A DNA stretch of 18,020 nt. Origin: Candidatus Nomurabacteria bacterium. Lineage in GTDB: Bacteria > Patescibacteriota > Minisyncoccia > Phycocordibacterales > UBA9973. The position numbers were made by a program, and so were the translations under genes. Positions 1 to 5,753 of the stretch are shown here, one piece after another. The DNA is taken from assembly GCA_943356455.1 (NCBI GenBank), contig CALRFB010000010.1, positions 1,347-19,366 on the forward strand, written 5' to 3'. Position 1 is the first letter of the stretch. Every line of letters begins with the position of its first letter. Below the pieces are notes generated by a model. That model was not told the DNA's origin. It searched no databases and saw nothing but the letters and a program-made list of their open reading frames with translations.

Positions 1-652
1 AATACCCGAAGCGAGCGAGCTCTAATTCTTGGGTTAAGTTACGCACGCCGGGAAGCGCGAGTATAATGCGTTGGCCAAAACGTTTTGTCGTTCGGTGAAA
101 GAAAAGTACATAGAAAAGAATAAAGATAAAAACGACTGCTAGTGGTACCACGCGCGAACCATATGCGTTCATAAATGTTCCAAAACGCACGAGCAGTTTG
201 GTGATGAGTGGGAGTGGCACCCGAAGCTGATCAAATACAACTGCTAGTTTTGGCAAAATAAACCAAGCGATACCAACACCAACAATGAGAGACATGCCTA
301 TAACAAAAATCGGATAGAGCATAGCCGAACGAATTTTTGATCGAAAAATCGCATTTTTATTTTCTTGTACAGCGATAACATTGAGGTTTTGAGATAGCTT
401 ACCAGATTCTTCGCCAACACGAATGAGTGAAATAGCATTGTCGTCAAACAAATGTGTTGCGTCGAGCGACTGCCACAGTGGCATACCGTCGGCAACATCG
501 GCTTCAACTTTACGGAGTACTTTTTTGAATGCACGCGAGCGAATATCATCACCAATATTTCGAACTGATTCGGCAATGTTCATACCCGAAGCCACGAGCA
601 AACTCAAGTTCTCGAGGAAGAATCTTTTCTCTTTTCCAATACCAATGATCAT
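1..652 (-). CDS. pilC: Type IV pilus inner-membrane platform protein PilC / type II secretion F family (partial)
   Basis: Inner-membrane platform protein of the type IV pilus, which couples the PilB ATPase to pilin insertion. I translated it by hand from the ATG at 652-650, one base after the pilB stop (654-656), so it is translationally close-coupled to pilB. About 217 residues are visible and the C-terminus lies beyond base 1. The first T2SSF domain covers residues 10-125: it starts FFLENLSLLVASGMNIAESV, has the hallmark IRVGEESGKLSQNL at about 81-94, then a membrane helix (YPIFVIGMSLIVGVGIAWFI). A second hydrophobic helix (VVPLAVVFIFILFYVLFF) follows at about 167-184, and the second T2SSF domain is just beginning (LPGVRNLTQELELARFG). 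It lacks the N-terminal extension of many proteobacterial PilC proteins, so it starts almost directly in the domain. Family assignment is firm; the exact start is likely. Confidence 0.9.
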   Translation of the reverse strand, partial: MIIGIGKEKRFFLENLSLLVASGMNIAESVRNIGDDIRSRAFKKVLRKVEADVADGMPLWQSLDATHLFDDNAISLIRVGEESGKLSQNLNVIAVQENKNAIFRSKIRSAMLYPIFVIGMSLIVGVGIAWFILPKLAVVFDQLRVPLPLITKLLVRFGTFMNAYGSRVVPLAVVFIFILFYVLFFHRTTKRFGQRIILALPGVRNLTQELELARFGY

Positions 653-653
653 A

Positions 654-2321
654 TTATTCAGTCGGTGGCTGAACCACGCGAAGTAGTTCGGCTATTGTGG
701 TTGTACCGGACAACACTTTATCGATACCATCTTCAAACATACTTCGACTTCCCTGCTTTTTAGCGAGTGCTGCAACCTGGCTACCAGACGGGTGTTCGAG
801 CGTGAGGGCTTCCATTTCTGGAGACATTTTTATAAATTCAAAAATAGCAGTTCGTCCAGAAAAGCCACTGCCACCACATGCCGGGCACCCCTTACCTTCA
901 TATAGCGTGTATACAGGTTTAGGAAATACGTCTTGTAGATATTTATTTTTGCCAGTTATTTTTTCTCTTTTAACAGAAACGCTATAGCGACACTGGTCGC
1001 AAATAGTACGCACGAGACGTTGTGCAACAATGAGTTCAAGAGTCGAGGCCAACAAGAATGGTTCGATGCCCATATCAAGTAAACGTGGGATTGCGGTCGC
1101 AGCATCGTTCGCATGGAATGTTGAAAGGAGCAAGTGACCAGTGAGCGCAGCGTTGACGGCAATCTCGGCTGTTTCTGTATCGCGAATTTCACCCACCAAA
1201 ATAATATCTGGGTCTTGGCGAACAATCGAGCGCAAACCGCGAGCAAAAGTTAGGTTCGTACCTTCATTTACCTGAATCTGATTTACTCCAGCAAGTTTGT
1301 ATTCAACCGGATCTTCGATCGTGGTGATATTTACCTGTGGACTATTGAGAATCTTCAGAAGCGCATAAAGCGTCGTCGATTTACCTGAACCAGTTGGTCC
1401 TGTGACCAAAATCATACCGAACGGCAAGTCGGCTGCTTCTTGAATCATTTCTTCATTCTTTTCTGAAAGACCGAGGTCGCCAAGCGTAAAGTCGCGAACG
1501 TATTCACCAAGAATACGAATGGCAATTTTTTCACCGTCAACAGTTGGCATAACTGAAACACGAAGATCGACTTGTTTGCCATCTTTAGTTTTGTGGCGAA
1601 TGGAACCATCTTGAGAAATATTGTGTTCGTCGGTACGCAATTTGGCTTGCACTTTGACACGGTTGACGATGTTGTCGTAGTAGGTTCGAGGTAAAACTCC
1701 GGCTTCTTTGAGTACGCCATCGACACGAAAACGGATCAACACTGTAGTTTCGCTTGGCTCAAGATGAATATCGGACGCTTTAAAACCTAGGGCGTCGGAA
1801 ATGATTTCGTCGATAATTTCCGGAGCCACACGAGTATTACCTTCGAGAATTTTAGAAAAGCGAGTTTCGAGCGGGTGCTGAAACCTGATAAACATCGACG
1901 ATATGTCTTCGGGTAACGAATACATGAGCGTGATTTTCTTGGTGCCGAGCTTGCCCTTGAGGTCGGTTTCAATAGTTTTGAGCAGACCTTTCACAGCTGG
2001 ATCGTCAGTAGTGAGAGCAAGCGTTGTTGGTGCATCTTTAAAAGGCACAACACGGTATTTGCGCGATATTTCTTCGGGTATTTTTTCAAAAAGTGCCCTG
2101 TCGGGGACTTGGCTGTTGAGGTCGGCATACGGCACATTGAAATGCTCTGCCATGGCTTGACCGATCAAGTCACGTGTCATGATGTTGGATGCAACGAGGT
2201 AGCTGAAAAAGTCCGTATATCGAGTTGCGGCCATTTTGGCTTCAGCTTCTTTGATATCGGCTGTTTCGAGGTAGTTCTGTTCGACCAGTATCTTTTTTAA
2301 CGTATCATTTTCAATGAGCAT
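654..2321 (-). CDS. pilB: Type IV pilus assembly ATPase PilB (GspE family)
   Basis: Cytoplasmic hexameric secretion ATPase that powers pilus extension. It has 555 residues, normal for the family. In order: an N-terminal MshEN-like domain (about 1-145, with FNVPYADL near 61-68); the N2 domain from about 165 (DIHLEPSE 184-191, IRFRVDGVL 196-204); Walker A GPTGSGKST (308-316); Asp box TIEDPVEY (334-341); Walker B IILVGEIRD (373-381); His box TGHLLLSTFHAND (394-406); and the zinc tetracysteine C441/C444 and C479/C482 typical of extension ATPases. It sits 9 bases after the response regulator and one base before pilC, so the three form one transcription unit. No Shine-Dalgarno is visible before the ATG. 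A PilT retraction ATPase would lack the MshEN domain and is less likely. Confidence 0.96.
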   Translation of the reverse strand: MLIENDTLKKILVEQNYLETADIKEAEAKMAATRYTDFFSYLVASNIMTRDLIGQAMAEHFNVPYADLNSQVPDRALFEKIPEEISRKYRVVPFKDAPTTLALTTDDPAVKGLLKTIETDLKGKLGTKKITLMYSLPEDISSMFIRFQHPLETRFSKILEGNTRVAPEIIDEIISDALGFKASDIHLEPSETTVLIRFRVDGVLKEAGVLPRTYYDNIVNRVKVQAKLRTDEHNISQDGSIRHKTKDGKQVDLRVSVMPTVDGEKIAIRILGEYVRDFTLGDLGLSEKNEEMIQEAADLPFGMILVTGPTGSGKSTTLYALLKILNSPQVNITTIEDPVEYKLAGVNQIQVNEGTNLTFARGLRSIVRQDPDIILVGEIRDTETAEIAVNAALTGHLLLSTFHANDAATAIPRLLDMGIEPFLLASTLELIVAQRLVRTICDQCRYSVSVKREKITGKNKYLQDVFPKPVYTLYEGKGCPACGGSGFSGRTAIFEFIKMSPEMEALTLEHPSGSQVAALAKKQGSRSMFEDGIDKVLSGTTTIAELLRVVQPPTE

Positions 2322-2330
2322 GGTGTTGTT

Positions 2331-2702
2331 TTAAGCTAAAATCTTTTTAATTTTATCAACCAATTCTACGATTGGTGTATTTGACTTAATATAGTAGTCT
2401 TCGGCACCAAAATTCTTGGCTTTTTTCACATCTTCGGTTTGGCTGAGGTTTGAAAGGACAATAACTTTTATAGGAATTTTATTCTCGTGAACGTATTCGA
2501 GGAAATGAAAACCGTCGAATCGTGGCATGACAAGATCGAGTATAGCGAGTGCATACTCTTGGGTTTTGAGAAGCTCGACAGCTTCTGCGCCGTCTACCGC
2601 AATAGATGTTTCGTACCCTTCCTTCGTCAACTTGAGCTCAAGCGCTTTTGAAAGAGGCTTTTCGTCTTCGATGATAAGAATGTGGTTCGATTTCTTTGAC
2701 AT
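2331..2702 (-). CDS. Stand-alone CheY-like response regulator of the pilus operon
   Basis: Single receiver (REC) domain of 123 residues with no output domain. The acidic pocket is E12-D13, the phospho-acceptor is D56 (AILDLVMP), the switch position is S84 (VIVLSNLS) and the conserved lysine is K106 (YYIKSNTP). All residues needed for phosphorylation are present. It is the first gene of the operon with pilB and pilC, so by context it probably tunes pilus assembly or twitching by protein-protein contact rather than by DNA binding. No histidine kinase is in the window. The ATG at 2702 follows a TATACT -10 box by only 12 bases, giving a predicted leader of about 6 nt. Confidence 0.93.
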   Translation of the reverse strand: MSKKSNHILIIEDEKPLSKALELKLTKEGYETSIAVDGAEAVELLKTQEYALAILDLVMPRFDGFHFLEYVHENKIPIKVIVLSNLSQTEDVKKAKNFGAEDYYIKSNTPIVELVDKIKKILA

Positions 2703-2714
2703 AAACTACATAGT

Positions 2715-2720
2715 AGTATA
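2715..2720 (-). promoter_or_regulatory. -10 element of the response regulator-pilB-pilC operon
   Basis: TATACT on the minus strand, 12 bases upstream of the ATG at 2702. The -35 position falls inside the preceding terminator stem and is a poor match (ACAGGT region), so an activator or extended spacing is possible. The predicted transcript has a very short leader. Confidence 0.5.
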
Positions 2721-2725
2721 TCACG

Positions 2726-2760
2726 AAATAAAAAAGCACCTGTTAATTGCAGGTGGCTTT
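2726..2760 (-). terminator. Intrinsic terminator upstream of the pilus operon
   Basis: CACCTG (2737-2742) and CAGGTG (2750-2755) form a stem with a 7-base loop, extended by AAAG/CTTT outside a one-base bulge. On the minus strand it is followed by TTTTTT. It would stop minus-strand transcripts from the island before they enter the pilus operon. Confidence 0.75.
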
Positions 2761-2915
2761 CTACCAATGCATAAGGCTAAAAGTGTTTTTTTGCTCCCCT
2801 TGTCTGCTATGGTGGACTTAGGATACCATTTTTGGAACCGATTTGCAACGGAATGTGATTATTTAATGATGATTATGAGAGAGTATGAGGCAGATAAAGT
2901 TAGATAGTAGAAAAC
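2761..2915. other. Intergenic stretch with no convincing gene
   Basis: These 155 bases lie between two minus-strand terminators. Open frames crossing them have no recognisable protein signal. A weak minus-strand promoter-like pair (TTGCAA, 17-base spacer, TATCCT) could start a short RNA ending at the 2726-2760 terminator, but both boxes match consensus at only four of six positions. The 11-mer TTTTTGGAACC at 2829-2839 recurs near the other end of the island (4817-4827). Confidence 0.4.
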
Positions 2916-2938
2916 AAAAAACTCCCACGAATGGAAGT
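2916..2938 (-). terminator. Intrinsic terminator of the candidate ncRNA
   Basis: On the minus strand ACTTCC, loop ATTCGT, GGGAGT (six pairs, one G-U), followed by TTTTTTG. The loop context CATTCGTG is identical to that of the terminator at 3124-3155. Confidence 0.75.
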
Positions 2939-3102
2939 CTTTTGTCAGAGTAGCACTCTTGATACACCCGTAAGCCAGTTATCGCTTTTCACCGCTACCT
3001 TTCATCCTTTCGGACAAATCCACCGCACAAGGCGGATGACGGACTTAATTCACGACCCCTGTTCATAGCTGAAGCTATAAAATATCAACTCTCACTACTC
3101 TG
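2916..3102 (-). ncRNA. Candidate structured non-coding RNA, class not recognised
   Basis: No convincing protein is encoded, but the stretch is packed with helices readable on the minus strand. The 5' end CAGAGTAG (3102-3095) pairs perfectly with CTACTCTG (2953-2946). After a 6/5-base internal loop, TTGATA (3088-3083) pairs with TATCAA (2964-2959). Inside this closing stem are: hairpin ATAGC-TTCA-GCTAT (3078-3065); a 7-bp stem ATCCGCC/GGTGGAT (3037-3031 with 3024-3018, one G-U); a GNRA hairpin TCC-GAAA-GGA (about 3014-3005); and an imperfect stem GTAGCGGT/ACTGGCTTAC. The RNA starts 5-6 bases after a TAGAAT -10 box and ends in a terminator hairpin (2921-2938) with a T run. I do not recognise it as tmRNA, RNase P RNA, SRP RNA or 6S RNA. 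Strand choice rests on the promoter and T run. Confidence 0.6.
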
Positions 3103-3107
3103 TGGCT

Positions 3108-3113
3108 ATTCTA
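3108..3113 (-). promoter_or_regulatory. -10 element for the candidate ncRNA
   Basis: TAGAAT on the minus strand. A start site 6-7 bases downstream falls at about 3101-3102, exactly the first base of the closing helix. The -35 position overlaps the preceding terminator and is weak (TAGGTT). Confidence 0.45.
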
Positions 3114-3123
3114 ACAGATAAAT

Positions 3124-3155
3124 AAAAAAGAACCTATCACGAATGACAGGTTCTT
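3124..3155 (-). terminator. Intrinsic terminator of the 107-aa gene
   Basis: A 12-bp stem (3128-3139 with 3144-3155, one G-U) is capped by TTCG on the minus strand and followed by six T. It lies 19 bases after the stop codon of the gene at 3175-3498. Confidence 0.85.
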
Positions 3156-3174
3156 AGAATTAGTTTAAGGAAAC

Positions 3175-3498
3175 TTATTCAAGAGTAATAATTCCCTTGC
3201 GGTCTTTTGTTGAAAAGTAAGCTTTGAAAGATTGCGTTTTCATTCCAGCAAAAAGTGCGTTGACTGTAACAGTTGCTCCTACCTTAAGTAAGGACTTCAC
3301 TGTTATGTGTCCCGTGATATTCCACGAATGACCACTGCCATCCTCTGCTTGGATACTTCGCATTGTTACAGGTAATGTCATTTGTCTGCCATTATCAACA
3401 ACAATAAAACTTACTTCTCTTTTTTCGGCAAAAAGACGTAAACCGTCAAACAATTCTTCTCTTGAAGGACCGTTTGTAATTTGGATTTGTTTTGACAT
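3175..3498 (-). CDS. Hypothetical protein, 107 aa (island)
   Basis: Small soluble protein with no signal peptide or membrane segment; family not recognised. The first third (SREELFDGLRLFAEKREVSF) looks helical, and the rest alternates hydrophobic and polar residues as in a small beta sheet. A Gly/Trp turn, DGSGHSWNITGHI, lies near residues 53-65. It is a single-gene transcript: a strong promoter (TTGACA, 17 bases, TATTAT) lies about 95 bases upstream, and a dedicated terminator follows. The long leader with three hairpins suggests control after transcription initiation. It is transcribed divergently from the 178-aa gene. The complete promoter-gene-terminator unit supports a real gene; function unknown. 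Confidence 0.8.
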   Translation of the reverse strand: MSKQIQITNGPSREELFDGLRLFAEKREVSFIVVDNGRQMTLPVTMRSIQAEDGSGHSWNITGHITVKSLLKVGATVTVNALFAGMKTQSFKAYFSTKDRKGIITLE

Positions 3499-3596
3499 CG
3501 TACGATGTTTTTAAATGAACTCCCTAAACAGGTGCAGAGGTTAGGGATTACTCTGGAGCCAAAAGGCAATCTTTCTATACAGAAAGAACTTCTAGT
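3499..3596 (-). promoter_or_regulatory. Structured 5' leader of the 107-aa gene
   Basis: About 95 untranslated bases separate the start site from the ATG, unusual here because neighbouring genes have leaders of 0-40 nt. Three hairpins are visible: CTTTCT/AGAAAG with a 4-base loop (3571-3586), GCC-TTTT-GGC (3558-3567) and TCCCTAA/TTAGGGA (3521-3527 with 3541-3547). The only SD-like motif (GGGAG) is part of the last stem and lies about 20 bases from the ATG. A thermosensor, attenuator or protein-binding leader are possible; none is recognised. Confidence 0.4.
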
Positions 3597-3625
3597 ATAA
3601 TAGCATAACTGCTTGACTTTGTCAA
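3597..3625 (-). promoter_or_regulatory. Promoter of the 107-aa gene (divergent pair)
   Basis: -35 TTGACA at 3625-3620, 17-base spacer, -10 TATTAT at 3602-3597 on the minus strand: near consensus sigma70. Its -35 is one arm of the palindrome TTGACTTTGTCAA (3613-3625), whose other arm is the -35 of the plus-strand promoter. Confidence 0.8.
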
Positions 3626-3641
3626 TCTAACCTGATAGAAT
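3613..3641 (+). promoter_or_regulatory. Promoter of the 178-aa gene (divergent pair)
   Basis: -35 TTGACT at 3613-3618, 17-base spacer, -10 TAGAAT at 3636-3641. The start site near 3648 leaves a leader of about 20 nt. The two opposite -35 boxes are separated by a single base (3619), so RNA polymerase can occupy only one promoter at a time. Confidence 0.8.
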
Positions 3642-3667
3642 AGAGCAAATCTTAAAAATTAAATAAA

Positions 3668-4204
3668 ATGATACAAACATCAGAAACTTTCAGTAATGGC
3701 ATCGCTTCTTGCCTTGATACAGAAGCCGTTAGTGCACTTGTTCGCATTATTGTAGACCTCCCTAACGACCCAGCAGGTGGAAGAAAAGGTGGTTTCTTCT
3801 CTGTGTATGACACTGGAATTAAGGCTATGGCAACCGCATTATTCGGGGCTGTTCCCGAAGAGAAAGTGGGGCAATATTTTCGTAACTCCACAGAGAAAGT
3901 TACCCGTTTGGTAAACAACACTGCTGAATACCGTTCGTTCCAATCACGCAATGAAGACAAGCAACACTGGGGTGGTGGTATTTACTACGGACATCTCTAC
4001 TGTGCATTCTCTGGCTTTCCCGAAAAACTGGATGAGGCATTATCGCTTATTTATGCGATGTATACTATTCATCACGATAATTGGGATGACCGTATTGAGT
4101 TTAAGGAAGCTGTATTGCGTGAACAAAAGGACCGATACTCCGACAATGAATTCATTGAAAAGGTAGTGGAAGTTTTTGTCATACTGCCAAAGTTTTGGGA
4201 ATAA
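3668..4204 (+). CDS. Hypothetical protein, 178 aa (island)
   Basis: Family not recognised. Predicted soluble and mostly helical, with no signal peptide. Notable segments are an N-terminal helix pair (residues about 1-30), a Gly/Lys loop DPAGGRKGGFFSVYDTG (about 34-50), an aromatic/His stretch KQHWGGGIYYGHLYCAFSGF (about 98-117), and an acidic C-terminal half with HHDNWDDRIEFKEAVLREQK. It has its own near-consensus promoter and a strong terminator 22 bases after the stop, so it is an independent unit. It lies inside the recombinase-marked island, hence probably horizontally acquired cargo; a role in defence or element maintenance is conceivable but unsupported. Confidence 0.75.
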   Translation: MIQTSETFSNGIASCLDTEAVSALVRIIVDLPNDPAGGRKGGFFSVYDTGIKAMATALFGAVPEEKVGQYFRNSTEKVTRLVNNTAEYRSFQSRNEDKQHWGGGIYYGHLYCAFSGFPEKLDEALSLIYAMYTIHHDNWDDRIEFKEAVLREQKDRYSDNEFIEKVVEVFVILPKFWE

Positions 4205-4226
4205 ACCAAATCCCGCAAAATATTTT

Positions 4227-4260
4227 AGCCATCTCAAAATAATGAGGTGGCTATTTTTTT
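4227..4260 (+). terminator. Intrinsic terminator of the 178-aa gene
   Basis: AGCCATCTCA (4227-4236) pairs with TGAGGTGGCT (4243-4252) in 10 pairs including one G-U, with loop AAATAA. ATTTTTTT follows to 4260. Confidence 0.9.
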
Positions 4261-4308
4261 ACCCCACACTTACCATCACTATTGTTTAGGAGTTTTCCGA
4301 CATTATAG

Positions 4309-4950
4309 ACGGCTGTTATCTGCCTGTTTATCAGCGTATTCCTTATTGATTTCGGTGGTAATAATTCAAACCACAACCGAGACAAGTTTGAGGAGAAGTT
4401 TATGAAGTATGTAAATAAATACGGCTTTGATGACACCAAAATCAAGCGATTGAAAGAGCTCGTGCGAGAGAACCTAGTGAAAGCGACACTGGACCAACGC
4501 AAAGAGACGGACCGCTTGAAAAAGTATATCAACGAGCTTACAGAGAAGCAGACAGGCATAATCAAGAAAAACCTAGATGGCATTATTCCCGACAATGTTT
4601 TGAAGCAACAACTGGCGATGATAGACAAGGAATTGCTCAATGCCAACGCCTCACTCGCTGTTATGCCTAACACAGAGACAAACTACGAGGAGGCGGTAGT
4701 GTTTCTTGAGGGATACCTAAAAAACCCAAGTGCTGTATGGAAAGATGCGAAAATAGGCGTGAAAACTAAATTGCAGTGGTTCCAATTTCCTCAAGGTTTG
4801 ACCTTTCAAAATAATTTTTTTGGAACCACCGAAATGTGTAGCTTTTTCAAAGTAAAAGACCTCGCTTTGGAGGCGAAGTCTTCTAATGTGGACCGTACAG
4901 GACTCGAACCTGCCACCCCCTCATTGCAAATGAGGTGCTCTACCAGATGA
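4309..4950 (+). pseudogene. C-terminal remnant of a large serine recombinase, reading into tRNA-Ala
   Basis: The frame is open from the in-frame TAG at 4306-4308 to a TGA at 4948-4950; the first ATG is at 4402. Residues after this ATG form a charged coiled-coil (LVRENLVKATLDQRKETDRL, then IIKKNLDGIIPDNVLKQQLA), then FLEGYLKNPSAVWKDA and a C-terminal block KLQWFQFPQGLTF with FFGTTEMCSFF. This pattern is typical of the C-terminal part of large serine recombinases in Patescibacteria mobile elements. The N-terminal resolvase domain (catalytic Ser) and recombinase/zinc-ribbon domains are absent, so it should be inactive for strand exchange. The last ~20 codons are antisense to the tRNA gene (GLEPATPSLQMRCSTR), a well-known artefact of recombinase frames running into tRNA. 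It marks a decayed integration next to tRNA-Ala. Confidence 0.65.
4850..4880 (-). terminator. Intrinsic terminator of tRNA-Ala
   Basis: On the minus strand GACTTCGC (4880-4873) pairs with GCGAGGTC (4865-4858), one G-U, with a 7-base loop. TTTTACTTT follows. It starts 9 bases after the tRNA 3' end and lies inside the recombinase remnant on the other strand. Confidence 0.75.
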
Positions 4951-4961
4951 GCTAACGGCCC
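4889..4961 (-). tRNA. tRNA-Ala (anticodon UGC)
   Basis: A 73-base tRNA. The acceptor stem GGGCCGT/ACGGTCC contains the G3-U70 pair, the alanine identity element, and the discriminator is A73. The anticodon stem-loop CCTCA-TTTGCAA-TGAGG gives anticodon TGC. The D-arm starts TAGCTCATCTGGTAGAGC and the T-arm is standard (GGTTCGAGTCC). CCA is not encoded. It has its own promoter and terminator, and is the likely integration neighbourhood of the adjacent recombinase element. Confidence 0.97.
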
Positions 4962-4977
4962 AAAAACCGACTCACAG

Positions 4978-5006
4978 ATTCTACCTAAAAGTGTGCTTTT
5001 TGGCAA
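4978..5006 (-). promoter_or_regulatory. Promoter of tRNA-Ala
   Basis: -35 TTGCCA (5006-5001), 17-base spacer, -10 TAGAAT (4983-4978) on the minus strand. Start site about 10 bases before the mature tRNA 5' end. Confidence 0.7.
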
Positions 5007-5024
5007 GACATACTTACAATATAA

Positions 5025-5057
5025 AAACCGGCCACAGTAGGGCCGGTTTATTTTTTT
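5025..5057. terminator. Terminator after the 197-aa gene (bidirectional hairpin)
   Basis: AAACCGGCC (5025-5033) pairs with GGCCGGTTT (5041-5049) in 9 bp. T-rich tracts flank it on both strands. Its main use is to end the minus-strand gene whose stop is at 5075. Confidence 0.85.
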
Positions 5058-5074
5058 ATATTTGCGATTTTGTA

Positions 5075-5668
5075 TTAAGCAAAAGCAATTTGGTTTGCTT
5101 CTACTTGTTCATTTTCCAACGTCTCAACTGTTCTGATTTGTAAAATCTTACTTTGTTGAGGTAGTGCAAACATGGTTGAAGTAGATAATGCATACCATAC
5201 TGAATCTGCAGTTTCTGCTCGGTGGAATGCGATCCAAGCGTGCACAAGAGTGGAACTTGTCCCTTTGTCCAAACAAAATTCGTTTTGAAATTTTTGGAAT
5301 AGTAGATCGTATAAAATACGATCTGCGTTTCCACGCACATAGTTGAGCTTTGCGGTTTTTCCGATACAGGAAGGTTTGCATAAACCCATGTGTATCAATT
5401 CGTAAAGAAACTCTTCTGGAGTGTCGTTGTTTTCAATCACCCCCTTGATATGTCTGATGATGATAGTGGACAATCTGTCGAGGTCTCGGTGCGACTCCAT
5501 TTCTTGGATGGAGTATGCGAAAGGGAATTTTTCAAATTTACTTTCGAGGTATGCTTGTTCTTCCTCGGGAGAAATATTTCTCCATGTTTTAACGTGTGCA
5601 CTGATCGCTGCACCAATTAAAAAAACGCTTCCAAGCGTAAATACTACTTCAAATGTACTGAGTGCCAT
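5075..5668 (-). CDS. Hypothetical membrane-anchored protein, 197 aa
   Basis: I take the ATG at 5668 (MALSTFEVV) as the start. An upstream in-frame TTG at 5725 lies inside the promoter and cannot be transcribed from it. One N-terminal membrane helix (FEVVFTLGSVFLIGAAISA, residues about 5-24) anchors the protein; the remaining ~170 residues are soluble and helix-rich, with an acidic segment (SPEEEQAYLESKFEKF) and four cysteines. No signal-peptidase site is evident, so it is probably an N-in anchored protein. Family not recognised. It is downstream of ddl on the same strand but has its own promoter and terminator. Confidence 0.75.
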   Translation of the reverse strand: MALSTFEVVFTLGSVFLIGAAISAHVKTWRNISPEEEQAYLESKFEKFPFAYSIQEMESHRDLDRLSTIIIRHIKGVIENNDTPEEFLYELIHMGLCKPSCIGKTAKLNYVRGNADRILYDLLFQKFQNEFCLDKGTSSTLVHAWIAFHRAETADSVWYALSTSTMFALPQQSKILQIRTVETLENEQVEANQIAFA

Positions 5669-5713
5669 AGAATTCTTTGTTTTTAAGGTTTTTGAAATAA
5701 CTTTGTCGCGTAT

Positions 5714-5743
5714 ATTATAGCACAAAAGTGCCTATTTGGTCAA
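5714..5743 (-). promoter_or_regulatory. Promoter of the 197-aa gene
   Basis: -35 TTGACC (5743-5738), 18-base spacer, -10 TATAAT (5719-5714) on the minus strand. Start site about 5707, leader about 39 nt. It fixes the start codon at 5668. Confidence 0.8.
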
Positions 5744-5753
5744 CTTTTAGCCT

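Noticed and set aside
2527..2907. 126-aa plus-strand frame across the response regulator and the intergenic stretch
   Set aside because: The first half is the antisense of a clear REC-domain gene and the rest has no protein-like signal; one other frame contains FGTDLQRN, faintly like recombinase ends, but it is too short to claim.
2916..3102. Candidate RNA as tmRNA, RNase P RNA, SRP RNA or 6S RNA
   Set aside because: It lacks the tRNA-like end and tag frame of tmRNA, the conserved RNase P P4 core and the SRP GGAA-type core, and is multi-branched rather than one long bulged rod.
4888..4950. Last ~20 codons of the recombinase frame as genuine protein
   Set aside because: They are the antisense of tRNA-Ala, a known annotation artefact (GLEPATPSLQMRCST-type ends).
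4889..4961. Second copy of the tRNA-Ala 3' end as a classical attachment repeat
   Set aside because: I searched the left side of the island by eye and found only short matches such as GTGGAC near 2816; nothing long enough.
5669..5725. Longer N-terminus of the 197-aa protein from a TTG at 5725
   Set aside because: It would start in the promoter, upstream of the predicted transcription start; the ATG at 5668 directly before the membrane helix fits better.
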